Assembly: GCA_023136785.1 (NCBI GenBank)
Contig: JAGLQP010000065.1
Coordinates: 1 to 8,744 of the forward strand
Source: Spirochaetales bacterium
GTDB taxonomy: Bacteria > Spirochaetota > Spirochaetia > SZUA-6 > DRHE01
Direction: 5' to 3'
DNA length: 8,744 nt
In this document: positions 1-6,238 of the stretch, piece by piece
How the letters are laid out: every line of letters starts with the position of its first letter
Position numbering within the stretch: the first letter of the stretch is position 1
Program-made: the position numbers and the translations under genes
Notes under the pieces: generated by a model
The model's input: the letters and a program-made list of their open reading frames with translations, nothing else
Database searches by the model: none
What the model was told of the DNA's origin: nothing

Positions 1-120
1 AGTTTGGACACTCTCCCAAGGCACGTCGGCCAGCATGGTTTGGGCGGCGGTTACGATCGCCCCGCCGCTTGGAGCCCAGGTTTCGATCAATCTACGGGCC
101 TTCTGCTCCACATCTCCGGT
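1..120 (-). pseudogene. Uroporphyrinogen decarboxylase-like gene, C-terminal fragment lacking its 5' part
   Basis: Minus-strand translation stays open to the left window edge and contains VEQKARRLIETWAP, then SGGAIVTAAQ, then ADVPWESV. This pattern resembles the C-terminal part of URO-D-fold proteins (HemE relatives, corrinoid methyltransferases), where a helix is followed by an AP-GGG strand and a D-x-P-x-EN-like motif. The frame continues upstream through non-similar sequence into the 3' end of the GatZ gene and closes at an in-frame TGA at 220-222. It has no ATG before the domain. The only nearby candidate, a GTG at 109-111, has GGAG just two bases away, too close to work well. The N-terminal barrel is therefore missing, and I read this as a truncated remnant left at a rearrangement junction just downstream of GatZ. 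Family assignment rests on a short stretch and is moderate. The part beyond the window edge cannot be seen. Confidence 0.45.
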
Positions 121-172
121 CCCATGAGCAGACTGGTCTGACTTCCCATGTCCCCATAGAAATTGTTCGTTC

Positions 173-1513
173 TTATCTCGGGTTTTTCGGCTGCACCGCC
201 GTCGAATAATCCTGCAGGGTCATGCGAATGCTCGCGGCGATCAGGCTCTCCGGATCCGCTGTCATCCTGCCCTTCCGGATTTCCAGGTAGTGCCGGGGCA
301 GGTACTGGCTGAGCAGGGTCAGTGGAATCTTCACCTGCCCCAGATTCTTGAGCAGGAGGTCGACCGCGTCTTTAACCATCGGCACCTGCCAGTAGTAGCG
401 GCTGCGGTCCGAGAGACTGAACTTCCGTGCCAGGTACGTCTCCTGCACACCACCGGAATAGTAGCTCCGCCAGTGTTCCGGATTGTCACTCATCGCTTTA
501 TCCAGGAACAAGCCCAGCTGGGAAAGACGGGCCTTGTACGATCCACCCAACAGCTCCTTCTCGATGCTTTCCAGAGCGAACAAACACTCCCGCATGGCAA
601 AGGTCAGGCCCGGCCCCACTTTGAGAATGGCCACCCCGTCCTCTACCAGCTGGCGTAGAAGCTCGGAGCGCTGATAGTCCGTGGAGTGCCCTTCAAGTAC
701 CAAATCGGAGTGATTTCGGGCCGCCGCTATCAAGTCCTTGGCCTTTCCTCGATCGTACTCATAAACGCTGTGGTCGCCGAACTCCACGCCGGGTTGGACC
801 ACGACCGCGATGACCCTGGTCCAGGCATCCTCCAAACCGCCGGTCTCAAACTCCTCCTTGCAGGAGGAAATGGTTTCCTCGAACTTCTCCACCCTAGTCA
901 CCGGCACCGCTTCCTCTTCCGCCTGAATCCCCCCGGGCGGAGGCACGTCGGTCCCGATCACGTACACCGGCGGGGAGCTGTCGATCCGGACGCCCTCGGA
1001 GGTTCCTGTTTCCTTGAAGGCAGCCTCCGCCGCCGCGGCCATCTGCGCCTCCCTGCGGGCGACGAGAACGGGATCCCAAGCTCCGTCGGGATCAGCGGGT
1101 TCTCCGCCCAGAGGCATGCTGGCGTCCAGGTGGATCTTGGTGTATCCGGCCTTCACGCAACTGGCAATCAGAGCGTAGGCTTTTTGCATGGCCTGTTCGG
1201 CCGGCTCTTTTCGCCAGGGATAGGGACCGAGATGATCGCCGCCGAGGATGATTTGTTGCTTCGGGAAACCGACTCGTTCCGCCACGTTATGGATGAAAAC
1301 CCGAAAATTGGCGGGTTTCATCCCCGTATATCCGCCGAACTGGTTGACCTGGTTGACCGTAGACTCAATTAGCACGGGAAGATCGTCAGCTTGGGCCTGC
1401 CGCATCGCTGCCGCGATCACCCGGGGATGAGCGCTGCAGATCGAATAGATCCCCTGCGGGTTTCCGCTTTTTTGAGCCTCTATGAGGTTCCGGAAAAACT
1501 CAAGGCTTTTCAT
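173..1513 (-). CDS. GatZ/KbaZ-family protein: possible D-tagatose-6-phosphate 4-epimerase or tagatose-bisphosphate aldolase partner subunit
   Basis: 446 residues, slightly longer than the usual ~420-430. Family motifs appear in order: an early substrate-loop region (SAHP, residues 27-30), GGDHLGP (91-97), KIHLDASMPLGGEP (126-139), VIGTDVPPPGG (185-195), VQPGVEFGD (239-247), EGHSTDYQ (274-281), LKVGPGLTFA (297-306) and SQYLPRHY (402-409). This is a complete class-II-aldolase-like TIM barrel. GatZ/KbaZ was first described as the non-catalytic partner of tagatose-1,6-bisphosphate aldolase GatY/KbaY. Relatives acting alone are known as D-tagatose-6-phosphate 4-epimerases (EC 5.1.3.40). No GatY is present here. 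The start codon overlaps the stop of the upstream PfkB kinase (ATGA, 1510-1513), so the two are translationally coupled. Together they would make a kinase-plus-epimerase route from a ketohexose to fructose 6-phosphate; that role is inference. Family membership is near certain, the reaction is not. Confidence 0.93.
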   Translation of the reverse strand: MKSLEFFRNLIEAQKSGNPQGIYSICSAHPRVIAAAMRQAQADDLPVLIESTVNQVNQFGGYTGMKPANFRVFIHNVAERVGFPKQQIILGGDHLGPYPWRKEPAEQAMQKAYALIASCVKAGYTKIHLDASMPLGGEPADPDGAWDPVLVARREAQMAAAAEAAFKETGTSEGVRIDSSPPVYVIGTDVPPPGGIQAEEEAVPVTRVEKFEETISSCKEEFETGGLEDAWTRVIAVVVQPGVEFGDHSVYEYDRGKAKDLIAAARNHSDLVLEGHSTDYQRSELLRQLVEDGVAILKVGPGLTFAMRECLFALESIEKELLGGSYKARLSQLGLFLDKAMSDNPEHWRSYYSGGVQETYLARKFSLSDRSRYYWQVPMVKDAVDLLLKNLGQVKIPLTLLSQYLPRHYLEIRKGRMTADPESLIAASIRMTLQDYSTAVQPKNPR

Positions 1514-2460
1514 GCCGTCGATCCCTGATCGAGCATGGCGGCGACAGATTCCTGATTGATCTCACCCTCCATAGGACCGAAGGCCTGAGCGTTCAAAGCC
1601 CCCACCGCGGCGGCCAATCGAGCCGAATCGTCGAGACTTTTCCCATCCAGCTGCCCGCAGAGAAAACCCGCGTCGAAGCAGTCCCCCGCTCCGGTAGGGT
1701 CAACTTCTTTGACTTCGAACGCGGGGATGTCTTCCTTGCCCTCAGGGGTGAATACCGTACATCCGCGACTGCCCCGCTTGAGCACAATGACCTTTAAAGG
1801 ATGCTGCCGAAAAAGCTCCGCGGTGGCGCTCTCTACATCCTCCCTGCCGCTGAGCAGCAGCAGCTCATTCTCTCCGGGGAAAAGGATTGAGCAGTGCCGG
1901 AGTATCGGACCGACAATCTCTTCCACCTTCCGATCTCCGAGAAGCTCGAAACGGATGTTGGGATCGAAGGTGATCCGGGCTCCCTCTCGGGCGAAGAGCT
2001 CCACCGTCTCGAAGACCCGCTGCCGGAACTCTTTATTTGCCATGAGGGAGCAGCCCATAACGTGAAAGAATCTAGGACCGGTCCCGTGTATTTTCTGCAC
2101 TTCCGGTGTTTTTGCCATAACCGCCGGGGTGCCGTCCCAGTGAAAGATATATTTGCGGGATCCATCCTCGAAGTAGGTAACAAAAGCGACTCCGGTCGAC
2201 TTGTTCGCAAACACCTCGATGAAATCTGTGTTCACGCCGTCAGAGTGAAAACGGTCGAGAAGACAGCGGCCGAAATCATCCTCCCCCACTCCGCTGATGA
2301 TCGAGGCGGAGTGTCCGAGTCGGGCCACCGTATCGATGAAGATGCCTGTGGCGCCGCTGGGAAAGGGGCCGTGGAAATCCCCGAGTTCGCAGAGGGTCAT
2401 TCCTGTCCGAGGCCGCATGATCTCGACCAACAGCTCTCCCATGGTCCATACTTCACTCAT
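1510..2460 (-). CDS. PfkB-family sugar kinase (ribokinase fold)
   Basis: ATP-dependent cytoplasmic sugar or sugar-phosphate kinase of 316 residues. The reading frame opens at a TTG at 2475, but I place the start at the ATG at 2458-2460, because GGAG lies 7 bases upstream and MSEVWTMGELLVEIMRP is a normal PfkB N-terminus. Motifs: GE (9-10), a modified signature 1 with PSGATG (34-39) in place of the usual GG-x-x-x-N, DPNIR (166-170), PGENEL (195-200), LKRGSRG (227-233) and signature 2, DPTGAGDCFDAGF (254-266), with Asp260 as the expected catalytic base. Fructokinases, 2-keto-3-deoxygluconate kinases and tagatose kinases all share this layout, so substrate cannot be read off. Its coupling to GatZ (4-bp overlap) favours a ketohexose such as tagatose; that is inference. 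Confidence 0.93.
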   Translation of the reverse strand: MSEVWTMGELLVEIMRPRTGMTLCELGDFHGPFPSGATGIFIDTVARLGHSASIISGVGEDDFGRCLLDRFHSDGVNTDFIEVFANKSTGVAFVTYFEDGSRKYIFHWDGTPAVMAKTPEVQKIHGTGPRFFHVMGCSLMANKEFRQRVFETVELFAREGARITFDPNIRFELLGDRKVEEIVGPILRHCSILFPGENELLLLSGREDVESATAELFRQHPLKVIVLKRGSRGCTVFTPEGKEDIPAFEVKEVDPTGAGDCFDAGFLCGQLDGKSLDDSARLAAAVGALNAQAFGPMEGEINQESVAAMLDQGSTA

Positions 2461-2481
2461 ACTCGTTCTCCACAATTCAGC

Positions 2482-2652
2482 TCAATCACTAAACAGAGTG
2501 TGGTAATCCCGATAGGTCGATTTGCTTCGATCCCACTGAAAATTACACCGTGTCCCCAGATATATCAACAACATTTCCAGAGCGACCGCGTTGTTGGTGT
2601 ACGACCGGTCCGGTACGTAGGATTTGCCGTGAGAATGCACCCGGGTTGACAT
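2482..2652 (-). CDS. Unrecognised 56-residue ORF upstream of the kinase (small protein or gene remnant)
   Basis: The ORF runs from an ATG (2650-2652) to TGA (2482-2484), with an in-frame TAG a few codons upstream of the ATG, and ends 21 bases before the kinase start. The product begins MSTRVHSHGKSYVP, has a hydrophobic patch (VALEMLLIYLG, 23-33) and ends in an aromatic, charged tail (YRDYHTLFSD). The first half has GC-rich third positions, as a coding region should. There is no convincing Shine-Dalgarno; GAAG lies about 5 bases upstream of the ATG. Its start codon overlaps the -35 box of the divergent toxin-antitoxin promoter. I do not recognise the family. It may be a short cotranscribed gene, the C-terminal remnant of a gene cut off when the toxin-antitoxin module arrived, or a chance ORF. 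Confidence 0.3.
   Translation of the reverse strand: MSTRVHSHGKSYVPDRSYTNNAVALEMLLIYLGTRCNFQWDRSKSTYRDYHTLFSD
2542..2571 (-). promoter_or_regulatory. Weak candidate sigma70 promoter for the PfkB-GatZ operon
   Basis: On the minus strand TGTAAT (2542-2547) matches the -10 consensus at 5 of 6 positions. A poor -35, TTGTTG (2566-2571), lies 18 bases upstream; the alternative TTGATA (2563-2568) is a better hexamer but leaves only 15 bases. Transcription would start near 2535, giving a leader of about 75 bases before the kinase and starting inside the 56-codon ORF. Confidence 0.3.
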
Positions 2653-2674
2653 ATCTGCTTCAAGAATCTAATAT
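2646..2674 (+). promoter_or_regulatory. Strong sigma70-type promoter of the Phd/PIN toxin-antitoxin operon
   Basis: A perfect TTGACA (2646-2651) is followed by a 17-base spacer and TAATAT (2669-2674). Transcription should start near 2681, about 35 bases before the antitoxin ATG. The -10 box runs directly into the palindromic operator, so repressor binding there would block the promoter. Confidence 0.8.
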
Positions 2675-2706
2675 GTACGCGTACATTAGACTAACGAACA
2701 TGTACG
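2673..2706. promoter_or_regulatory. Palindromic operator ATGTACG-CGTACAT plus a third half-site
   Basis: ATGTACGCGTACAT (2673-2686) is a perfect 14-base palindrome covering the end of the -10 box and the expected transcription start. A third copy of the half-site ATGTACG lies at 2700-2706, 27 bases from the first, and its last bases overlap the weak GGA ribosome binding site of the antitoxin. Phd/YefM antitoxins usually repress their own operon by binding palindromes at this position, with the toxin as co-repressor. This is the probable autoregulatory site. Confidence 0.65.
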
Positions 2707-2715
2707 GATAAAACA

Positions 2716-2943
2716 ATGATTATCGTATCCATAACCAGGCTTCGAAGAGAGCTTTTTAAGCTGATCGAGAAAGCTTCCAAGGGAGAGACGATCATTGTCA
2801 AACGGAAGGGTGATGAGATGGTCCGCATCATCCCTATCAAGAAGCAGAACTGGCGTTCCAGAACAAAGCACAAACCCAGGTTGAAAACCACCCCCGAGGA
2901 AGCCTTTGCACCGTTGGAGGACGTCTGGGAGGACTACTTCTGA
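2716..2943 (+). CDS. Phd/YefM-family antitoxin
   Basis: 75 residues. The N-terminal half (IVSITRLRRELFKLIEKASK, then GETIIVKRKGDEMVRIIPI) has the Phd/YefM pattern: a short strand, a helix with regularly spaced leucines, and the GE-x-hydrophobic-K-x-G-x-hydrophobic hairpin that forms the DNA-binding dimer. The C-terminal half is basic (NWRSRTKHKPRLKT), then acidic and aromatic (EDVWEDYF), fitting a disordered tail that clamps the toxin. The ATG at 2716 has only a weak GGA 7-9 bases upstream. It sits behind a strong promoter with a palindromic operator and overlaps the PIN toxin gene that follows. Phd-type antitoxins paired with PIN nucleases are common. Confidence 0.88.
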   Translation: MIIVSITRLRRELFKLIEKASKGETIIVKRKGDEMVRIIPIKKQNWRSRTKHKPRLKTTPEEAFAPLEDVWEDYF

Positions 2944-3332
2944 GCCTCTTCCTACTGGACACCCACGCCTTGGTGTTCTGGCATCTTGCCGAGCACGTCT
3001 CTGAAGAGTTCCTCTCCTTCTTCGATCACCAGAGCAGTCTGGGAAATGTCATGATCTCTTCGGTGAGTTTCTGGGAGGTTTCACTGTTGGTAAAAAAGGG
3101 ACGTCTCGAAATCCAGGATCTTCAAGGCTGGAAGAATGAGATTCTGGAACATTCGCGGGTTAGACTGGTTGAGCCGACCGTGGATGACATGATCGATTCG
3201 ACCTTGCTGCCGGACCACCACAAAGATCCGTTCGACCGTTTATTAGCGGTACAGGCTCAACGGGAGGACGCCCGACTGGTTACTCGAGATACCATATTTA
3301 CCAGTTACGGTATAGATACCTACTGGATATGA
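2940..3332 (+). CDS. vapC: PIN-domain ribonuclease toxin (VapC family), probable CTG start
   Basis: Predicted metal-dependent endoribonuclease toxin. Starting at the first ordinary alternative codon (TTG, 2970) would give 120 residues and remove LFLLDTHAL, which carries the first catalytic aspartate of the PIN fold. The frame has no ATG, GTG or TTG between the antitoxin stop and that motif. A CTG at 2940-2942, overlapping the antitoxin TGA, is preceded by GGGAGGA with a 6-base gap, an excellent ribosome binding site. Starting there gives 130 residues, normal for the family. Acidic residues in this numbering: Asp7 (LLDTHAL), Glu46 (SFWEVSLL), Asp99 (KDPFDRLLAVQAQ) and Asp117 (LVTRDTIF), a complete set. 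Cotranscribed and translationally coupled with the Phd/YefM antitoxin. The toxin call is very secure; the CTG start is likely but inferred. Confidence 0.88.
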   Translation: MSLFLLDTHALVFWHLAEHVSEEFLSFFDHQSSLGNVMISSVSFWEVSLLVKKGRLEIQDLQGWKNEILEHSRVRLVEPTVDDMIDSTLLPDHHKDPFDRLLAVQAQREDARLVTRDTIFTSYGIDTYWI

Positions 3333-3360
3333 TCATTACCCGGCTCGATCGGATATCTTC

Positions 3361-3389
3361 TTGACAGCTTGCCTTAGTGAGATCAAAAT
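3361..3389 (+). promoter_or_regulatory. Candidate promoter of the lipoprotein gene
   Basis: TTGACA (3361-3366), a 17-base spacer, then CAAAAT (3384-3389; 4 of 6 matches to TATAAT). It lies between the toxin stop and the lipoprotein ATG (3435), giving a leader of about 40 bases with AGGAGG at 3421-3426. It suggests the lipoprotein is transcribed independently of the toxin-antitoxin pair. Confidence 0.5.
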
Positions 3390-3434
3390 TGGTGAAGATT
3401 ACATCGTGGAAGTAACAACGAGGAGGAAGGATAC

Positions 3435-4250
3435 ATGAAAAAGATCGAGACTTTGGGCTGGGTTGTCGGGACTGCTCTTGTTCTGGCCGTTCTGCTCTCC
3501 GGCTGTTCCATGCTTGGGGACGCGGTGACGGGCGGCATCAGCAGCGGCGTGCGCAAGGGGGTCTCCAAGGGCGCCGAGCAGAAGGTGGAGGAGGAGGTTG
3601 CCCCGGAACCGGAGCCGGCTCAGGCCAAGGCGCCTGCCATGGGCTCCCAATGGAACCAGTACATGGTTATGCAGGCCCAGATGGCCTTCAACTACGCCTT
3701 TTCCGCCGGAGGGCTGTGGGCCGGCCAGATGGACTACAAGCCCGGAGAATACACAAAGTTTGAGTGGACCATGGAGAGGGATGATCCCATCATCATGGAG
3801 CGGGCTTATTTGAAAGAACTCGACGACGGCAAGCAGTGGTGGCGGGTATCCTGGGAAGATTCCGAAGGTCTCTGGATCTGGGAAGCCCTGATCGATCCTC
3901 AGAGCAGCCAGATGCTGCGCATGCGGGCACGGGATCCCGATGGCAACGAAGGAGAAGTTCCTGTAACCGGGCAGAGCGTGTATATGCCTACGGCGGAACT
4001 CACCAAGGAGAGTGTCCAGGGTGCCACCGTGGGCAAGGAGAAGGTCGATGTTCCGGCGGGAAGATTCCAGGCCGATCATGTGGTGTTCATGGCGGCAACC
4101 GGCGAGGGTCAGGTGGAGTTCTGGCTGGCTCCACAAGTTCCAGGGGGAGTGGTGAAGTATCTGATCAGCACAAAGGGCGAGGGAGCGTTCTGGAACAGCG
4201 ACCTCATAGAGTTCGGGAAAAAGGCTACGACGATTCTGAATTCGTTCTAG
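3435..4250 (+). CDS. Secreted lipoprotein of unassigned function
   Basis: 271 residues. The N-terminus is a lipoprotein signal: MKK, a hydrophobic stretch (residues 7-20), then lipobox LSGC with Cys24 as the lipidation site. Ser follows at +2, which in enterobacteria would favour the outer membrane. After it come a Gly/Ser/Val segment, a Lys/Glu-rich stretch and a Glu/Pro/Ala linker (48-68), then a globular domain rich in Trp and acidic residues (72-271). The end, VPAGRFQADHVVF (206-218) and FWLAPQVPGGVVKY (229-242), resembles the beta-barrel proteins grouped with DUF3108, in which a protein-derived reporter strand is followed by a W-L-x-P-x-V-P-G-x-V-K-Y motif. That link is a resemblance only. 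The start has AGGAGG 8 bases upstream. It converges on the Gfo/Idh gene, with 43 bases between the two stops. No partner gene is evident. Confidence 0.88.
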   Translation: MKKIETLGWVVGTALVLAVLLSGCSMLGDAVTGGISSGVRKGVSKGAEQKVEEEVAPEPEPAQAKAPAMGSQWNQYMVMQAQMAFNYAFSAGGLWAGQMDYKPGEYTKFEWTMERDDPIIMERAYLKELDDGKQWWRVSWEDSEGLWIWEALIDPQSSQMLRMRARDPDGNEGEVPVTGQSVYMPTAELTKESVQGATVGKEKVDVPAGRFQADHVVFMAATGEGQVEFWLAPQVPGGVVKYLISTKGEGAFWNSDLIEFGKKATTILNSF

Positions 4251-4270
4251 AGCCGTAGGGCGGGTAGTGT

Positions 4271-4300
4271 GCTGTAGAGTCCCCAGAGGTACCCTACAGC
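4271..4300. terminator. Hairpin between convergent genes, possible bidirectional terminator
   Basis: GCTGTAGAGT (4271-4280) pairs with ACCCTACAGC (4291-4300) with one mismatch around a 10-base loop; GGGC/GCCC at 4258-4261 and 4306-4309 could extend it. It begins 20 bases after the lipoprotein stop and contains the stop codon of the opposing oxidoreductase. No T-run follows on either side, so it is not a classical intrinsic terminator. Confidence 0.35.
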
Positions 4301-5352
4301 CAGCTGCCCTGAACGGTCCGGCTTGTTTCGTTTGATTGGTAGAACGCTTCGACCAACTCGATGCAGGCCAGGCCGGCCTTTCCGTTGACCCCGTAGAAGG
4401 GCTGCTCGTCTTTCCGTACACAGTCTACGAAGTAACGCAGCTCCTCTACATAACCCAGATTGTAGAACTCATCTACGGCGGGTTTCGTCCAGCCGAGATT
4501 GTGGTCCGTCTTCTCGATCGAGTAGGACAGCCCCGGACGGGAGTAGCACTGAATCTGGCTGCCGAAGGTGAGGTCAACCTTGAGCACCCCCTCGGTTCCG
4601 TAGATCTCGACCTTGTCGTCCATCCCACCGACGGTAATGTAGTTCCCCTCGACAAGACCGAACTCCCCATTCTGAAAGCGCAGGATCCCGAGCCCGAAAT
4701 CTTCGCCCTCAAAATCGTGATGCACGTAGTTGTTCTTCAGACCTTGATTCATCTTCCCGGTTACCTCGACCACCGGGTTGCTGCCCTTTCCGAGAAGGTA
4801 TAGGAAGTACCCGATCGGGTGAATCGCCAGGTGAATGAAGCTGCCACCGCCACAGGTCGCCTTCTTCTTGGCAAACATCGAATGGGACCCATTGTGGCAC
4901 TCCTTGGCTTTCACATAGAGAAGGCGGCCGATTCCTCCTTCGGCGATGAGCGTGTCAACCCTCTTCAGCGCGGGGGCAAAACACCAGTCCTCCGCATACA
5001 TCAGCTTCACACCGCTGTCTTCACAGGCGTCGATCATCTCCCGGGCGTCCTCTGCGGTAGTCGCCAGGGGCTTCTCGCAGACCACGTTCTTTCCGGCCTT
5101 GGCCGCGGCTAACACCACGTCGTGGTGGAGGAAGTTCGGTACACACACGGAGACCAGGTCGATATCGTCCCGCTCGAACATCTTGTCGTACTTCTCGCAG
5201 CTGTGGGGTATATTCCACTTCGAGGATATCGCCTCCAGGTTATCGATAGCCGCTACTGCTACCAACTCGGCATGCTCGTTTCTGCTGTAGGAGTCGCAGT
5301 GAAAATCGGCGGCAAACTTGGAGCCGACGATACCGATTCGTACCTTTTCCAT
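4294..5352 (-). CDS. Gfo/Idh/MocA-family NAD(P)-dependent oxidoreductase
   Basis: 352 residues from the ATG at 5350-5352, chosen because AGGAGG lies 6 bases upstream; the frame opens slightly earlier with a TTG at 5367. The N-terminal Rossmann domain opens with RIGIVGSKFAADFH (5-18), a G-x-x-G variant with Ser-Lys inside the loop. VPNFLHH (71-77) and CEKPLA (92-97) follow, with Lys94 as the family's catalytic lysine. The C-terminal sheet domain has GGGSFIHLAIHPIGYFL (168-184). His178 sits at the usual catalytic His position, while His174 stands where many members have Asp. Such enzymes oxidise or reduce sugars, inositols and their derivatives. It is the last gene of a same-strand series, 24 bases after the LapA-like gene. 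The sugar genes elsewhere in the window fit, but the substrate is unknown. Confidence 0.92.
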   Translation of the reverse strand: MEKVRIGIVGSKFAADFHCDSYSRNEHAELVAVAAIDNLEAISSKWNIPHSCEKYDKMFERDDIDLVSVCVPNFLHHDVVLAAAKAGKNVVCEKPLATTAEDAREMIDACEDSGVKLMYAEDWCFAPALKRVDTLIAEGGIGRLLYVKAKECHNGSHSMFAKKKATCGGGSFIHLAIHPIGYFLYLLGKGSNPVVEVTGKMNQGLKNNYVHHDFEGEDFGLGILRFQNGEFGLVEGNYITVGGMDDKVEIYGTEGVLKVDLTFGSQIQCYSRPGLSYSIEKTDHNLGWTKPAVDEFYNLGYVEELRYFVDCVRKDEQPFYGVNGKAGLACIELVEAFYQSNETSRTVQGSWL

Positions 5353-5376
5353 GAGCTTCCTCCTCAAGAGGTGTCT

Positions 5377-5757
5377 CTACTTTGCTCTTTTTCTGCGGCT
5401 CGTCTTGCCGCCCTCTGGTACGCCGGCACTGGTTTGGGGCTGACGCTTTACCTCTTCAATATCGTCAGTCTTATCTACGAGCTCCCTCTCCTTCTCCTTC
5501 AGCTCCTGCTCCCGGGCTTTGACCTGCTCCCCCCGTTTTCGAAACTTGGTCTTGCTGATCTTGCTGAAGTAGTGACCCAGGTAGTAGGCGAAGGAGTAGA
5601 GCACACCGACGGCGAAACTGACCAGGGCAACCGCCGTTGCCGGGATCTCCTCGAACTTCCAACCGAACAGATTGAAGGATGTGGTGTAGCCCAAGTTCAA
5701 CACAATGAGGACCACCAAAACAACGAGCAATACAATACTTAGAATGACACGAAACAT
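5377..5757 (-). CDS. LapA-domain (DUF1049) inner-membrane protein with a C-terminal coiled coil
   Basis: 126 residues. Two transmembrane helices, about 4-21 and 40-63, are separated by a short polar loop with NLGYTTSFNLFGWKF, the usual LapA-domain pattern of N-x-x-x-x-x-x-x-x-F between helices. The cytoplasmic tail begins with a basic segment, then a Glu/Lys/Arg-rich heptad-like stretch (about 71-105) consistent with a coiled coil, and ends in a basic KTSRRKRAK. In enterobacteria LapA works with LapB in control of lipopolysaccharide assembly, but many two-helix proteins carry this domain and no lapB is nearby, so function should not be transferred. AAGGG lies about 9 bases before the ATG. It is 21 bases downstream of the four-helix membrane protein and 24 bases upstream of the oxidoreductase. 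Confidence 0.82.
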   Translation of the reverse strand: MFRVILSIVLLVVLVVLIVLNLGYTTSFNLFGWKFEEIPATAVALVSFAVGVLYSFAYYLGHYFSKISKTKFRKRGEQVKAREQELKEKERELVDKTDDIEEVKRQPQTSAGVPEGGKTSRRKRAK

Positions 5758-5778
5758 GAGCGTGTACCCTTAAAAGGT

Positions 5779-6210
5779 CTACAGGAACAGGATGCGGGGA
5801 AAGATGAAGTGAAGCAGACCCACTACCACCCCGGCGATGCCGACGGGAACGCGGTAGGGCATGATCGCCGCGGTCACCTTCTCGACGGATTTTTCGACCC
5901 TCTCGGGCTCGCCTTCGGCTTTCGGGTGCTGGCGAAACGCCTCGCCGATGAGGATCACCCCGAGGATGATCCCGACAGCGGCGGGGAGCAAGTCCCCCAC
6001 AATAACAACCCGTTCACCGGGAGAACGGAAGATCAGCTTGAGAACTCCAATCACAGAAGTTACCAGACCGACTGTAATCTGAACACTCCTGTTCTTCCGT
6101 AAGAATCTGAAACTGCCGAAAAATTCACTTTTTGTCCCTAAGTAGTCTGACGACAGTGCCAGGCCGGCAACGACTGTCGATACCACCGTAAGCAAATAGA
6201 ATTGGGGCAT
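5779..6210 (-). CDS. Unrecognised four-helix membrane protein
   Basis: 143 residues with four hydrophobic segments at about 3-22, 43-61, 68-91 and 119-141. A charged cytoplasmic-type loop (KAEGEPERVEKSVEKV, 97-112) separates helices 3 and 4. Basic residues at 35-41 (RFLRKNR) suggest that the first loop faces the cytoplasm. The third helix contains PAAVGIILGVILIGEAF. I do not recognise the family, and the protein has no obvious catalytic residues. The start is secure because it carries an ideal ribosome binding site and sits behind a good promoter. As first gene of a unit with the LapA-like protein, it may act with it in the envelope; that is inference from adjacency only. Confidence 0.78.
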   Translation of the reverse strand: MPQFYLLTVVSTVVAGLALSSDYLGTKSEFFGSFRFLRKNRSVQITVGLVTSVIGVLKLIFRSPGERVVIVGDLLPAAVGIILGVILIGEAFRQHPKAEGEPERVEKSVEKVTAAIMPYRVPVGIAGVVVGLLHFIFPRILFL

Positions 6211-6212
6211 GG

Positions 6213-6223
6213 GATCACCTCCT
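6213..6223 (-). promoter_or_regulatory. Full-length Shine-Dalgarno AGGAGGTGATC
   Basis: On the minus strand AGGAGGTGATC is an exact complement of the usual 3' tail of bacterial 16S rRNA, with 7 bases between AGGAGG and the ATG at 6208-6210. It fixes the start of the four-helix membrane protein and implies efficient translation. Confidence 0.8.
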
Positions 6224-6238
6224 CAGTTAGTTGTTTAT

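Noticed and set aside
1894..2649. A 251-codon plus-strand frame opposite the kinase gene, and similar long frames opposite GatZ (686-1372), the lipoprotein (3399-4421) and the PreA-like gene (6330-7646).
   Set aside because: Each lies antisense to a gene with clear family motifs. They have low-complexity, Pro/Gly/His/Arg-rich translations and no supporting start signals; they arise from the GC-rich coding strand.
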